Assembly (NCBI RefSeq): GCF_001675285.1
Contig: NZ_LSGQ01000006.1
Location: forward strand, 1-64,000
Origin: Elizabethkingia miricola
GTDB lineage: Bacteria > Bacteroidota > Bacteroidia > Flavobacteriales > Weeksellaceae
Reading direction: 5' to 3'
Length of the DNA stretch: 64,000 nucleotides
Shown: piece by piece, positions 43,279-53,800 of the stretch
How the letters are laid out: every line of letters starts with the position of its first letter
How positions within the stretch are numbered: position 1 is the stretch's first letter
Position numbers and translations under genes: made by a program
The notes under the pieces: generated by a model
The model's database searches: none
What the model was told of the DNA's origin: nothing
The model's input: only the letters and a program-made list of their open reading frames with translations

Positions 43279-44340
43279 TTATTGTAAACTAGGCAAATAC
43301 TCTGAAGGAAGACAATTAAATTCTCTCTTAAAATATTTGTAAAAAGTGGATTTAGATTTGAAGCCACACTGAAATGCAAGATTGGTAACATTCACTGAAG
43401 GATCCTGTGTCAGAATCTGCTTAAAATGCATAATGCGGTTTCTGTTGGTATACTCATGGAAGTTGGAATTCAGATACTTATTAAAAGTTATACTAAGATC
43501 TGATTTACTAATTTCCAGATGATCTGCAAGCTGACCCAATGTAAATTCCTCATCAAGATAAACGTTAGTTTCTTTATAAAAATACTCTATAGCTTTTTGT
43601 AGTGAATCGAAATCTATTTTTGAAAGGTCTTTATACTGGTATGTTTCCTTGGACTCTAAAGATTGCTGAATAATTTCGCGTTCTTCTTTCAGCCTGAACT
43701 TGTACGTTAAAATATAAACGTACAATATCCACCCGAACTGAATAAGAAACATCAGGATATAAACCTTCTGATATTGTATTCTGTCGGATGAAGAATAAGA
43801 GATGGCATATAAAATGAGAATGCTGGCAAGGATATAGCACAAAAGATATCTGAAGTTATTGGCTATAGCATGATTAATAGTTTTCCGATGTTTTATTAAA
43901 AGAAAAATAGACAAAGCAAGACATAGAATCCAGTAATAAGTATAGTAAATAAAATAGGCTTTGTAAGAGGCTATTGCAGCATCTGCCCAAGAAAGATCGA
44001 GTAATTTTGCCGATACCACTACTGTATGGTGCACCACAACCAAAGACAAGGGCGGTATAAGATATTTCAGTTTGTCCCGCCAGCGGGCATTAATAAGGTA
44101 TGCTGTGGCATAAAGAAAAATCAAGCCCTTAAAAACACGCAGGCTACCCGGAATTTCATACATCACCCATTCGTACCCAAATTTCTGAATAATAAAGTAT
44201 TCATATCCCATATCCAGCACTACTACCAGAATATAGAGCAATAGCATATTGAGCAGAGATTTTCTGTTTTTTATTAAACACATTAATAATGCAAGCGTGA
44301 TCAGTGCCTGAAGCATTACTACCATTATAATATATAACAT
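43279..44340 (-). CDS. Membrane-anchored AraC-type regulator
   Basis: A 353-residue protein. Residues 1-210 contain seven predicted transmembrane helices. After a charged linker (KEEREIIQQSLESKE), residues about 245-350 form an AraC/XylS double helix-turn-helix (FTLGQLADHLEISKSDLSIT; VTNLAFQCGFKSKSTFYKYF). This 7TM-AraC layout is common in Flavobacteriia. It lies 126 bp upstream of the receptor-PLC operon in the same orientation, so it is the likely local regulator. Confidence 0.88.
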   Translation of the reverse strand: MLYIIMVVMLQALITLALLMCLIKNRKSLLNMLLLYILVVVLDMGYEYFIIQKFGYEWVMYEIPGSLRVFKGLIFLYATAYLINARWRDKLKYLIPPLSLVVVHHTVVVSAKLLDLSWADAAIASYKAYFIYYTYYWILCLALSIFLLIKHRKTINHAIANNFRYLLCYILASILILYAISYSSSDRIQYQKVYILMFLIQFGWILYVYILTYKFRLKEEREIIQQSLESKETYQYKDLSKIDFDSLQKAIEYFYKETNVYLDEEFTLGQLADHLEISKSDLSITFNKYLNSNFHEYTNRNRIMHFKQILTQDPSVNVTNLAFQCGFKSKSTFYKYFKREFNCLPSEYLPSLQ

Positions 44341-44725
44341 GGCTGGCTAACGTTTGGTCAAAGTTATATATTTTCATTGTAGCTCTTTTTAACTGTTTAT
44401 TAAATCTGCAAGAAATAAATCCCGGGGACTATACAGCACCCGAAAACAGTAAAAAAACTATCATTCTATTAAAAAAAATCCAAACTAAAATATAATGCGT
44501 CAAGTTTTGACGCCACGAGCCAGGATATTTGCCTTGATGGTTATCGGACTATGGTTGATGGTTAACAACCGGCAACTGATAACAGCCACCAATCTTCTCA
44601 TTTAAAACCTCAACTCCTTAAAACCTTACAAACTTAAAGCTTATGAAACACTACATCACAAAACCGCCGTAAACCACAATGGAAACAAATGAAACAATTA
44701 TTAACCTTTTAAAAATTAAAATATT
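44341..44725. other. 385-bp gene-free region with one copy of a 38-bp repeat
   Basis: No coding frame is convincing. AATGCGTCAAGTTTTGACGC and following bases (44494-44531) recur at 48028-48065 with 33 of 38 matches. Both copies precede rightward surface-protein genes. The 44725 side is the promoter and leader of the tandem surface genes. Confidence 0.6.
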
Positions 44726-45745
44726 ATGAAAAACACATTTTTATTACTCACCCTAATTACTTCTATTGGGCTGTCTGCCCAGAGCTTGAATCCTGTTCCA
44801 TCAATAATTAATCCGGGAGCAGCCGATACTTTTACAGGTGGATATACTTTTGCTTACAAAACATCAGGTACCCCATGGAATGGAGCCTTAATAAGTTTTG
44901 GAGGCTTTTCAAATAATTATGATACTCAGCTTAGTGCTGATTATGGACCTCATAAAGGCAATCATCTTTCCTTCAGAACAAGAAACGGTGACGCTGGTGT
45001 ATGGAATAACTGGCAGGAATTGGCTACAAAAGGTAGCAATGAATTTTCAGGAGACCAAAATATACTGGGAAATGTAGGGATTGGAACAACTACCCCTCAG
45101 GCAAAGCTAAATATCTATGGAGGACATGGAGATACCACTTTACTATTGCATTCTGTTGGAGATGGTGCTGATGCTCCAGCCTACTTAAGCTTATGGGCAT
45201 CGGAACCTGGTCATACTTTCAATGGTGTAGGTATTGGAAACAATATTAACCACTGGAATAATGTTACTCCTTTTTCTCGCTACAATAGTACAAAAGGAGC
45301 TTCTTATATGAGACTTCTTGATAATCTCATTGTATTTAATACAGTAGATCATGCTGGTAAATCCGTACAAGCTCTAAAAATCGGTGCTGAAGGAAATGTC
45401 TCTGTTACCAATAAACTCGAAGCTAAAGAAATTAAAGTGACCACTACTCCAACAGCAGATTTTGTTTTTGAAGATACTTACCAACTCCCCGACTTAGCTG
45501 ATGTGGAAAAACACATTAAGGAAAAGAAGCACTTACCGGAGATTGCCTCGGCTGCTGAAATGCAAAAAGAAGGGGTAAACATCGGAGATTTCCAGATTAA
45601 GCTTTTACAAAAAATTGAAGAGCTGACACTTTATTTTATTGAGCAGAATAAGCAAAACAAAGAATTATTCCACCTAGTAGAAAAGCAGCAAGAACAGATT
45701 AAAAATCTGGAAAAAAATATTCAACAATCAACCAACACAAAATAA
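44726..45745 (+). CDS. Surface protein with GIGTTTP motif and S74-like C-terminus, copy 1
   Basis: A 339-residue exported protein with a signal peptide (SIGLSAQ). The N-terminal part is a fibre-like beta region, followed by NVGIGTTTPQAKLNI. The conserved C-terminal block (KLEAKEIKVTTTPTADFVFE, then HLPEIASA and a coiled coil from GDFQIKLLQKIEELTLY) resembles the endosialidase-chaperone/tail-fibre-like proteins abundant in Flavobacteriia. First of three tandem paralogues, with only 6 bp to the next. Confidence 0.75.
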   Translation: MKNTFLLLTLITSIGLSAQSLNPVPSIINPGAADTFTGGYTFAYKTSGTPWNGALISFGGFSNNYDTQLSADYGPHKGNHLSFRTRNGDAGVWNNWQELATKGSNEFSGDQNILGNVGIGTTTPQAKLNIYGGHGDTTLLLHSVGDGADAPAYLSLWASEPGHTFNGVGIGNNINHWNNVTPFSRYNSTKGASYMRLLDNLIVFNTVDHAGKSVQALKIGAEGNVSVTNKLEAKEIKVTTTPTADFVFEDTYQLPDLADVEKHIKEKKHLPEIASAAEMQKEGVNIGDFQIKLLQKIEELTLYFIEQNKQNKELFHLVEKQQEQIKNLEKNIQQSTNTK

Positions 45746-47918
45746 AATATCATGAGAAAGCTAAGTATATTATTATTCATATTACCGGGACTTCACTTTG
45801 CTCAACTAAGTACACCGCAAGGGCAGGTACAAGCAACCACCAATCCGGAATTCAAACATGTAGGAATTGGGACAACTACTCCACAAGCTATATTAGACAT
45901 TCATGCTAATGAAAACATCCCTATTATAAGAGGAAACGGAGGCTATATTCCGACGGGATTACGTTTCATTGATGATGCCTACACGCAACCCGGACAAGTA
46001 AAAGAATGGGCTATATGGAAAGGAAATACATGGGCTAAGGGATTAGGCTTTTATCGATATGATGCTGTTAATCGCTGCCAGGGTGGTATTTGTGATATCA
46101 CATTATTTCTCCAAGACAATGGAAATGTTGGGATTGGATATGAGGCTCCCAAGTATAAATTGGATGTAAATGGTTCTGCCCGATTCCAAGATATCATTAG
46201 TGGAGGTCTCAATAGTTGGATTTTTCATTCTCCTGATGATGGTAGAACTACATTGCACATTGCTCCTAAAAATGATGCACTAGATTGGGATTGGGGTAAA
46301 CAATTTATTATTAACGGAGCCAATGGTAATGTAAGTGTAAGTGGTAAACTCGAAGCCAAAGAAATCAAAGTAACCACTACCCCAACCGCAGATTTTGTTT
46401 TTGAAGATACTTATCAACTACCCAATCTGGAAAGTGTAGAAAAACACATTAAAGAAAAGAAACATCTACCCGAGATTGCCTCGGCAACTGAAATGCAAAA
46501 AGAGGGTGTAAACATAGGGGATTTCCAGATTAAACTTTTACAAAAAATCGAAGAGCTCACACTTTATTCTATTGAGCAAAATAAGAGAATCCTGCAACTC
46601 GAAAATGAAATAAAATCCCTAAAAAAATAAAACTATGAAAACACTTAAATACCTCATTGTTCTAAGTATACTCATTCTTTCTTCAGAACTTATAAAAGCT
46701 CAGAATTACAACCCTATTATCAATTACAGTTTTAATGATACTCCGGTACATGGGGTAAAAATAAAAACCAATATCCCGTTTATTAACCAACAGGGAATGC
46801 CTACCATTATTATTGAAGGTTATAATTATTTTGATGGAAAACCTATTGGGCTAATATTCAACTGGTACATATACGAAAATGAATTTATTAACAATAGTAT
46901 TTCTTCTTTTGGTGCCTATACTCCGGAAGTAAAACTTTCCAATGAGAATGGTAAAGTTGTCATCTTCATCAATGAAAAAAAATATTTCAATCGATTTACG
47001 GTAAGAGGTTTTGCCCATGGTTTGAGTGAAGATATATCATGGTTTTCCAACTGGAGTATTGCTGACGAGCCTCTTTCAGATACTAAAACGGTTACTATTC
47101 CATATAAAAATACTGTAGGCGAATTAAACTTTCCCACAGGTATCGTTACCAATAATGGTAATGTAGGGATTGGAACAACTACTCCTGAAAATACAGAAAG
47201 CTGGAATAAAGTACTAGAAGTAAAAGGAACCGCTAATTCTAAGCTAATTACCACTACCTCTGATATTACAACCGGAATGTGGTCTCATAATACTGACATC
47301 TTTTCTGCTCCTGCCGGAGGTTTAGCCGGAACCCACACCAATCATCCTTATAGTTTGATTACCAACAAAACATCTAGAATGACTATTGCTGCCGATGGTA
47401 ATATTGGGATTGGAACAACTACTCCTTCAGAAAAACTTGAAGTTAATGGTTCTGTATATTCAAATACTGATAATTCTTATATCGGAGTAGATGCCCAAGG
47501 AGAATCAAGATTAGGTCTTGTTAAAAAGGGAGGATTTGGCCCTGTCATTTCTTCAGGCTCTAACCATCCAATTATTTTAGGTTCATGGAACACTCCTGAT
47601 ATAAGGAACAATATTTCAAGTGGCAATTTTAAAGAGCATTTAAGAATTAACACTAATGGAAATGCTTCTCTTCAAGGTAAACTCGAAGCCAAGGAAATTA
47701 AAGTCACCACCACCCCAACCGCAGATTTTGTTTTTGAAGATACTTATCAACTACCCAATCTGGAAAATGTAGAAAAACATATTAAAGAAAATAAACACCT
47801 ACCCGAGATTGCCTCGGCTGCTGAAATGCAAAAAGAGGGTGTAAACATTGGTGATTTCCAGATTAAGCTTTTACAAAAAATTGAAGAGCTGACACTTTAT
47901 TCTATTGAGCAGAATAAA
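45413..47918 (+). repeat. Three direct repeats of about 240 bp in the surface-gene 3' ends
   Basis: The segments starting AAACTCGAAGC at 45413, 46346 and 47679 and running about 240 bp to the GAGCA(G/A)AATAA region are nearly identical at DNA level. They encode the common C-terminal block. They provide homology for recombination between the three genes. Confidence 0.8.
45752..46630 (+). CDS. Surface protein with GIGTTTP motif, copy 2
   Basis: A 292-residue paralogue with signal peptide (GLHFAQ), two copies of the GIG-type motif (HVGIGTTTPQAILDI; NVGIGYEAPKYKLDV), and a unique middle with a CQGGICD cysteine pair. The last 90 residues are nearly identical to copy 1. The middle differs completely, suggesting exchange of the variable domain on a fixed C-terminus. 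Confidence 0.75.
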   Translation: MRKLSILLFILPGLHFAQLSTPQGQVQATTNPEFKHVGIGTTTPQAILDIHANENIPIIRGNGGYIPTGLRFIDDAYTQPGQVKEWAIWKGNTWAKGLGFYRYDAVNRCQGGICDITLFLQDNGNVGIGYEAPKYKLDVNGSARFQDIISGGLNSWIFHSPDDGRTTLHIAPKNDALDWDWGKQFIINGANGNVSVSGKLEAKEIKVTTTPTADFVFEDTYQLPNLESVEKHIKEKKHLPEIASATEMQKEGVNIGDFQIKLLQKIEELTLYSIEQNKRILQLENEIKSLKK

Positions 47919-47987
47919 CAAAACAAAGAACAACAGGAAAGAATTCTAAAACTTGAAGGACAGATTAAAGTCTTACTCAACAAATAA
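46635..47987 (+). CDS. Surface protein with GIGTTTP motif, copy 3
   Basis: The longest paralogue, 450 residues: signal peptide (LIKAQ), an N-terminal beta region without counterpart in the others, two GIGTTTP motifs (NVGIGTTTPENTESW; NIGIGTTTPSEKLEV), and the shared C-terminal coiled-coil block. It starts 4 bp after copy 2, so all three genes form one transcript. Confidence 0.75.
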   Translation: MKTLKYLIVLSILILSSELIKAQNYNPIINYSFNDTPVHGVKIKTNIPFINQQGMPTIIIEGYNYFDGKPIGLIFNWYIYENEFINNSISSFGAYTPEVKLSNENGKVVIFINEKKYFNRFTVRGFAHGLSEDISWFSNWSIADEPLSDTKTVTIPYKNTVGELNFPTGIVTNNGNVGIGTTTPENTESWNKVLEVKGTANSKLITTTSDITTGMWSHNTDIFSAPAGGLAGTHTNHPYSLITNKTSRMTIAADGNIGIGTTTPSEKLEVNGSVYSNTDNSYIGVDAQGESRLGLVKKGGFGPVISSGSNHPIILGSWNTPDIRNNISSGNFKEHLRINTNGNASLQGKLEAKEIKVTTTPTADFVFEDTYQLPNLENVEKHIKENKHLPEIASAAEMQKEGVNIGDFQIKLLQKIEELTLYSIEQNKQNKEQQERILKLEGQIKVLLNK

Positions 47988-48027
47988 ACTTCTCAATACT
48001 ACAGTAAAAAAACTGAAAGTCTTTTTT

Positions 48028-48065
48028 AATGCGTCAAGTTCTGTCGCCACGGGCCATGATCTTTG
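48028..48065 (+). repeat. Second copy of the 38-bp repeat
   Basis: AATGCGTCAAGTTCTGTCGC and following bases match 44494-44531 at 33 of 38 positions. It lies 44 bp before the RHS-type gene start. Both copies are preceded by ACAGTAAAAAAACT. Confidence 0.65.
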
Positions 48066-48108
48066 TTGGAGAAAAGAAAACATCAACTAATTAATAAAAT
48101 TATTCAAT

Positions 48109-49838
48109 ATGAAAAATTATACATCATTTTTTATACTGTGTTTTGGATTTATATACTCACAGTCAAACAAATTAACACCTAGTATAGTACCTACTACTCC
48201 CGAATCCTTTGCATTTAATAAAATATCAAATACTGATATAGACTTTATCAGTGGTAAGGATAATATATCAATTCCCATATATACTATAAAAAATAAGGAC
48301 ATTGAGATTCCTCTTACTCTAAATTATTCAACAGGAGGAATCAGATTAAATGAAATCGCAAGTAACGTAGGCTTAGGTTGGACACTAAATACAAAAAATA
48401 AAATAACAAAAAATACCAAAGGAAAAGATGATGACTTTTATACAATATGGAAGCCTTCAGAAAATGAAATCCTAAATTTCCAACAGGAATTTTTAGAAAC
48501 CGATCCACTTTTTCAAAAAATAAAAGAAGCTACAGATGTTTATTCAAATAAAGATACTCAGTCTGATATTTATAGCTATAATTTGCCAACATCATCAGGA
48601 ACATTTTTCTTTGATAAAAATAATAGATCTCATACAATTCCTTATCAAAATGATAAAATAGAAAAAGATGTTATCAATAATAGTATTACAATAAAAGATA
48701 CAAAAGGCAACATTTATACTTTTAAAAAGGGAGATGAGATATCAACACAAGTTAGCGACTATATTGGTTTGGATGGAACACCTCCTCCTGTAAATTTCTC
48801 AAGAACCTCTTACATTCTGGAGAATATTAGAACTCCTAGTAATAATTTAGTCAAATATTCATACCGCCCGGTCAATTACGCTACTAATTCTTATTATAAA
48901 GATGTGCGAATACCAATAACTATGCCCGGAGACATGACCAATGTTCCTTACAATGATAGAAACCCTGTTAACAAGTCATATACAACTACAAATGTCACCA
49001 CAGAAAACTATATATCACAAATTGATTTTGAAAATGGCAAGATTATCTTCGAATATTCCGATAATAACAATCTAATTAATAACAAAGCTTTCAGACTGGA
49101 TTTAAAAGGAATAGATGAATCTCTCACATCGACATCTCCTGTTGCTTTGAAGTTCATTAAAATCTACAATCAGGCTGGTCAGTTAATTAAAAATTTTGAA
49201 TTTAATTATAATTATTTCATTAGTAATAATGCTATAGAATCTCCAGAAAAATATAGGCTTAAATTATTAAGTATAGTAGAATTATTAAGTAATGAAAAAC
49301 ATTCCTTTGAATACTATGAAAATTATAACATGCCCTCAAGAAATGCTAATAGCCATGATTATTGGGGGTATTTTAATAACAAACAGAACAATACATCTAT
49401 TCCTAATATCTCTGCAAGTTCAGAGATCAGTCAGCCATATTATTATCCATATGGAGGAGATTTAAACGTAGATGAAGCTGCTTCAGAGACTTACTCATTA
49501 AAGAAAATTACATATCCTACCGGAGGCTCAAAACAGTATAATTATGAGTCAAATACAATATTCAGCCAGGAAATATTAACAATTCCTGTTATAAAAGACT
49601 CTGAAAATCTTTTTGCTCCCCCATCAGACTCTTATTTACTTTATACAAGTAATATTGTAAATATACCTACATCTGTTCCTGCCAATAAAATGAAACTTGT
49701 ATTCAATAACAATTGTGAGAATAGTAATAGCAGTAATGCTGAGATAAACAATACATTCGGTTTGGGAAAATTAATACATATAAACGCTGATAATTCTGAA
49801 ACTATATTAGCTAACAATATATTTAAAAATGTATAATC
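48109..49838 (+). pseudogene. RHS/YD-repeat-type secreted protein, truncated by the prophage
   Basis: 575 residues with signal peptide, then the N-terminal region of Bacteroidota RHS-type surface proteins: an ISIPIYTIKNKDIEIPLTLN opening, GGIRLNEIASNVGLGWTLNT, and GVxL-type YSYRPVNYATNSYY and KITYPTGGSKQYNYESNTIF. Full members continue for hundreds of residues into YD repeats and an RHS core. Here the frame stops abruptly after NIFKNV, where phage-end-like sequence begins. The lost part may lie beyond the prophage, outside the window. Confidence 0.75.
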
Positions 49839-49887
49839 GGCAAAACCAAATGTATAAAAAATAATCGCTATGGATTCCAATAATCGG
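49827..49887. promoter_or_regulatory. Prophage end with repeated sites
   Basis: AAATGTATAA occurs at 49827-49836 and 49848-49857, and ATAATCG at 49833, 49861 and 49880. Mu-type phages begin with TGTA and carry several transposase-binding repeats inside each end. If the end is TG at 49830, the RHS frame is broken exactly there. This is inference; the other end is needed to confirm it. Confidence 0.45.
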
Positions 49888-49908
49888 CTGGAAAATCTGG
49901 GCAAAATT

Positions 49909-49941
49909 AAAGCACGTTTAAAGATAAATTAAACGTGCTTT
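49909..49941 (-). terminator. Terminator of the prophage late operon
   Basis: AAGCACGTTTA and TAAACGTGCTT form an 11-bp stem around a 9-base loop. On the minus strand AATTTT follows. It lies between the methyltransferase gene and the prophage end. Confidence 0.8.
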
Positions 49942-49972
49942 TCCTTGTATAAACGATAAGAATTTCGGATCT

Positions 49973-50835
49973 CTATATAAGTAAGTTGGTGTTTTGTGAA
50001 CTAAATTTATACACCATTATATCTTGATACTTTGCATTATGGGTTAGTCCTACATCTTGAGTCTTCTTAGTGGCTCCAATAAAAGGACTATTTGCGCCAT
50101 AATGTAATTCCAACCAGCTAAATAGTTCTAACAGTGAAGACTTATTCGATGTAAAATAGAAATAAGAAGTATCCACTAATGTCTCTAATACGTCTAAATA
50201 ATCGGTTAGTCTCCAGTAATCCTTATTGCTATACGTTCCTACATCAGTAGATAAGTAAGGAGGATCCACGAGAAAAATAACATTATTTTGTCCCTTATAC
50301 TGCTTAAACAGCTCTTTATAATCCTGACAAACCACTTCAATGCCATCCAGATACCCATCAACTTTGTAATCATTTTGGCGAGCTTTATTGTAGAACTTTT
50401 CTTTTTTTAATTCTTCCAGGCTAGTGACATAATTCATTGAAAAAAGAAGACTTGAAGAAAGCGTTATATAATCTACATATCCTTTCTCTTGCTCAATACG
50501 TGAAATAATTTTAGAGTGTGTAACATTATCAAGCCTTTCTTTGCTGTTCTGAGGATATTTTGCAGAAACAATGCCTCTAATATCAGATATTAAAGCATTT
50601 GTACGATCAACGTTACCCAATCTCTCTGAATAATTATCAAAGTCATTGTAAACAACTTGAGCGCTAGGAAATAGACTTTTAGCAGTGTGGCTAAGCAGTC
50701 CAGAGCCTCCAAATAAATCAACAAAAATCAAATTTTCATGGGGGGGGTAAATTCTTTTAAAGCTTGTTTAAAATCCTTTAAAAATCGTCTTTTTTGACCT
50801 TGAAACGGCAATGGTGCCTGTGTGTAAGTTTTCAT
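49973..50835 (-). CDS. Phase-variable D12-class (Dam-like) DNA adenine methyltransferase, OFF by frameshift
   Basis: The N-terminal part (from ATG 50835: KTYTQAPLPFQGQKRRF) and the rest (from 50731: LIFVDLFGGSGLLS motif I, YNDFDNYSERL, DPPY in FLVDPPYLST) lie in different frames. They are joined by a run of eight Cs (minus strand). As read, translation stops four codons after the tract. With nine Cs (or six) the frame is continuous, about 287 residues. PLPFQGQKR plus FxGxG plus DPPY identifies a Dam-type N6-adenine methyltransferase. At the end of the late region it takes the place of Mu mom and may protect phage DNA from restriction. Confidence 0.85.
50740..50747. repeat. Homopolymeric G8 tract in the methyltransferase gene
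   Basis: Eight consecutive Gs on the plus strand, in a very AT-rich region. G-tracts of this length in coding DNA are classical slipped-strand phase-variation sites. Confidence 0.9.
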
Positions 50836-50899
50836 ATAGTATATTTATATTTTATTTTTTTAAAGCGGAGGACGTTTTTCCTCCAGGAATAATGATTCT

Positions 50900-53800
50900 T
50901 TATTTTATATATCCGAATCTTACATCTAAGTACTTTATACGTCTATCCATGTAGTTGTATAGCAGTTGAATAGTATTATCTCGCATTTTATTCCACTTAG
51001 TGACATCTTTCTCGTAATTACTTCGCTCGAATTTTAATGTTAGATTTCTGGTTACATTATAGAAGTTATCGAGCGAAAACACTCCACAGCTTCTTAGATA
51101 TGCATACCTATTAAGTATTTCCTGTCTGTACTCTGTGCCTACCTTATCACGCCAAAAAATAATCGTGTTATCCGGAACATTAACGGCAGTATCCCAGACG
51201 GAAGCTTCAGGGTTAGAGCTTGGATTTCCGAAAACATCGGCTGCCCAGCTATCAAGATCATACGGAGTGAACAATACTTTATCAAAGCTATTATAACTCA
51301 TGATATGACTATTACGACTAACACAGTCTATCAACTGAAAAAATTCTAAAAGCAGGTAGAAATCAACAACGTTTGTACTCCAAAGCATTTGCCTTGCTGC
51401 TGCGCTAAATTCCGCACCTACTTTGGCCGCCATTGTTGCAAACTTCTGTATATTCTGATTTGTCAAAGCTATCACCGTCTTAGGTACTCTCACTTCAGTA
51501 TTATTCATAAGGTGAAAATCAACTGCGTTGGCTAGTTCTATCTGTATATGGGTTTGATCATCTTTTAATAAGTCATAATTATCATTCTTTTTACCGATAT
51601 TAACCGTGCCTATGCCATAGAAAACCCCGTTAATGGTTAATATTGCCGGGTAACCTTCAACATGGCCTAAGGCTCCCGTTTCCATGTTTTCCGGGTGTTG
51701 TTTTCCAATAAGCGCCCAATCAGTTTCACGTTTAGGGAATCCTGTTCTTGTCTGAATCATTTGCTCCCAAATTCGATTTGCTGATATATTCCTTACATGT
51801 GTCGGATCGATATAATTGACTTTTAGCACGTATTCACTATATGGCAATAGATTGGCCAGTCTTATTTTCTTAGACGTTGTAAACCCTGCATCACTATAAA
51901 GTGATATTGTCCAGTTCTTTTCCGGATATGCAGCAGACGAAGAACCCTGCACCTCATACGTCATAAATAGATCGTACTTAACATTATCAATTTCCAATGT
52001 TCCAGAACCTTTCATCAGCGTTCCTTTAGCCTCTGGTATAGGGTCAGTCGTTGTAAGAGCTATTTTGATTAGTTGCTTTGGATTGTTCTCCGTTATATTC
52101 GGAATAAACTTTCCTACACCGCCCCCAGAGCCTCCGGTAATATCCTTCGGTGTTGCATATATCTTACCTTCATTAATCGTAATAGAGGGCATAGCAGATG
52201 AATAAAAGGAATTAAAGCCGATATAACAATCTTCTTCCGTTACATATCCAACGGTTCCCATTCCAACGAAATTACCTCTGATTACGGTTTTTAACGTTAC
52301 ACCATCAGAGTTATATACCCGGATAAGTACGTTAACCTGTTCGCCGTTAGGGTCTGGATCATATTTTTCAGTGCCTAAATAAGCCGATATAGACGATCCT
52401 TTGGATACAAATATTAAATTTGAGTACCTCCAATCCGGGACACTCGGATTTACACCTTGACCATCATTATAGCCTACATTACGCAGAAATGAAACGCTGT
52501 AATTAGAAATCTTATTATTATCTAATAATTGCTTTACCTCTTTGTAAGAAGCTACACTATTAGAGCTGCTTATATTGTTAATGTCATGCGGAGTAGTGTA
52601 ATAATTTGACATTACTTTCACTGAAGCTGAAGGCACATCGTTAACCAGTCCGGATTGAAAAACTACGTAACACTCGGCATCGGCTGTATAGGAAAATAAT
52701 TTACGTTCTGGTTCACCATCAACATTGATAGGTGAAGGCACGTTTCTGACCGTCTTTTTATCCAATTCAAATACTAGTATACCTTGAATGTTGGATAAAC
52801 ATTCTACATGATCACCGTTGTTTAGTTTGAATAAATCAGTAAATCTCAATTGCGGATAATAGCCACTCAATTGTCCTTCCGGTGTAAAATATCCTATCCC
52901 CTTAAATATTGAGCTATCAAGTATAGTAAGTGTTTTATTGTCTTTAAACTTTTTAAATTCTGAATATCCAGCAACACCATTGCTAGACCTTTCATTATTA
53001 ATGTCAAGATTCGTAATTCCAAAATATCCAATTTCTGCCCCGCCTATTGGCGTTCCTCCACTTCTAAGGGTACACACAGCAACTAAACAATCACCTGTAG
53101 CAGTATAATTGTATTCGTGAACATTGGCATTATCCTTAAAAAACATAGATTGTGAAGGCTGGAAAATACCGTCTAAGCTCCAAACACCCAGTGCTATATT
53201 TCCGATATATTCACCCACTAATTTGGCAGAAATCTTTTCGCCTTGTTTTAGCATTACTTTATCAGAACCGATATAAGCGTCAAAACCGCCAAACTCACCA
53301 TCTGCTCTGATATATCTTGAAATTGCATATATATCCACAGGAGTGGTATACTTACTCCCTATTACTTCATCCCATCTATCAGATACTCCGGGAAGATCAC
53401 CTTTAGAAATCGTATTAGATTCCCACATACGGCCAGAAAATAGGGTTTGCGTACCTTTAGTGTATTGCACATCTTTATTCCACTTAGGCGTTTTGGAAGA
53501 ATCCTTTTTGCTCTTTACTTTTTTTGCTATACGGTTTTTAACCTCAATTGTCACATCGAAATAAGTTCCGTCTTTTTCAAAATCATCAGCAACTGTACTA
53601 ATTGGATTACTGGCAGAATCTATGAGGTTTGCGAAAGTAGTTATATTTCCGGCTTCAACCTTATACCAGAATGAACCAAATTCCGGAGCTATAGAGGATT
53701 GTTCTGCAATACCTAAATATGCTTTATTTGCGTCTTCTGCCTGTTTTACTTTTTCATCAAAGGCAGCAATAAGAGAACTTTCAGCACCTTTATCCAGTTT

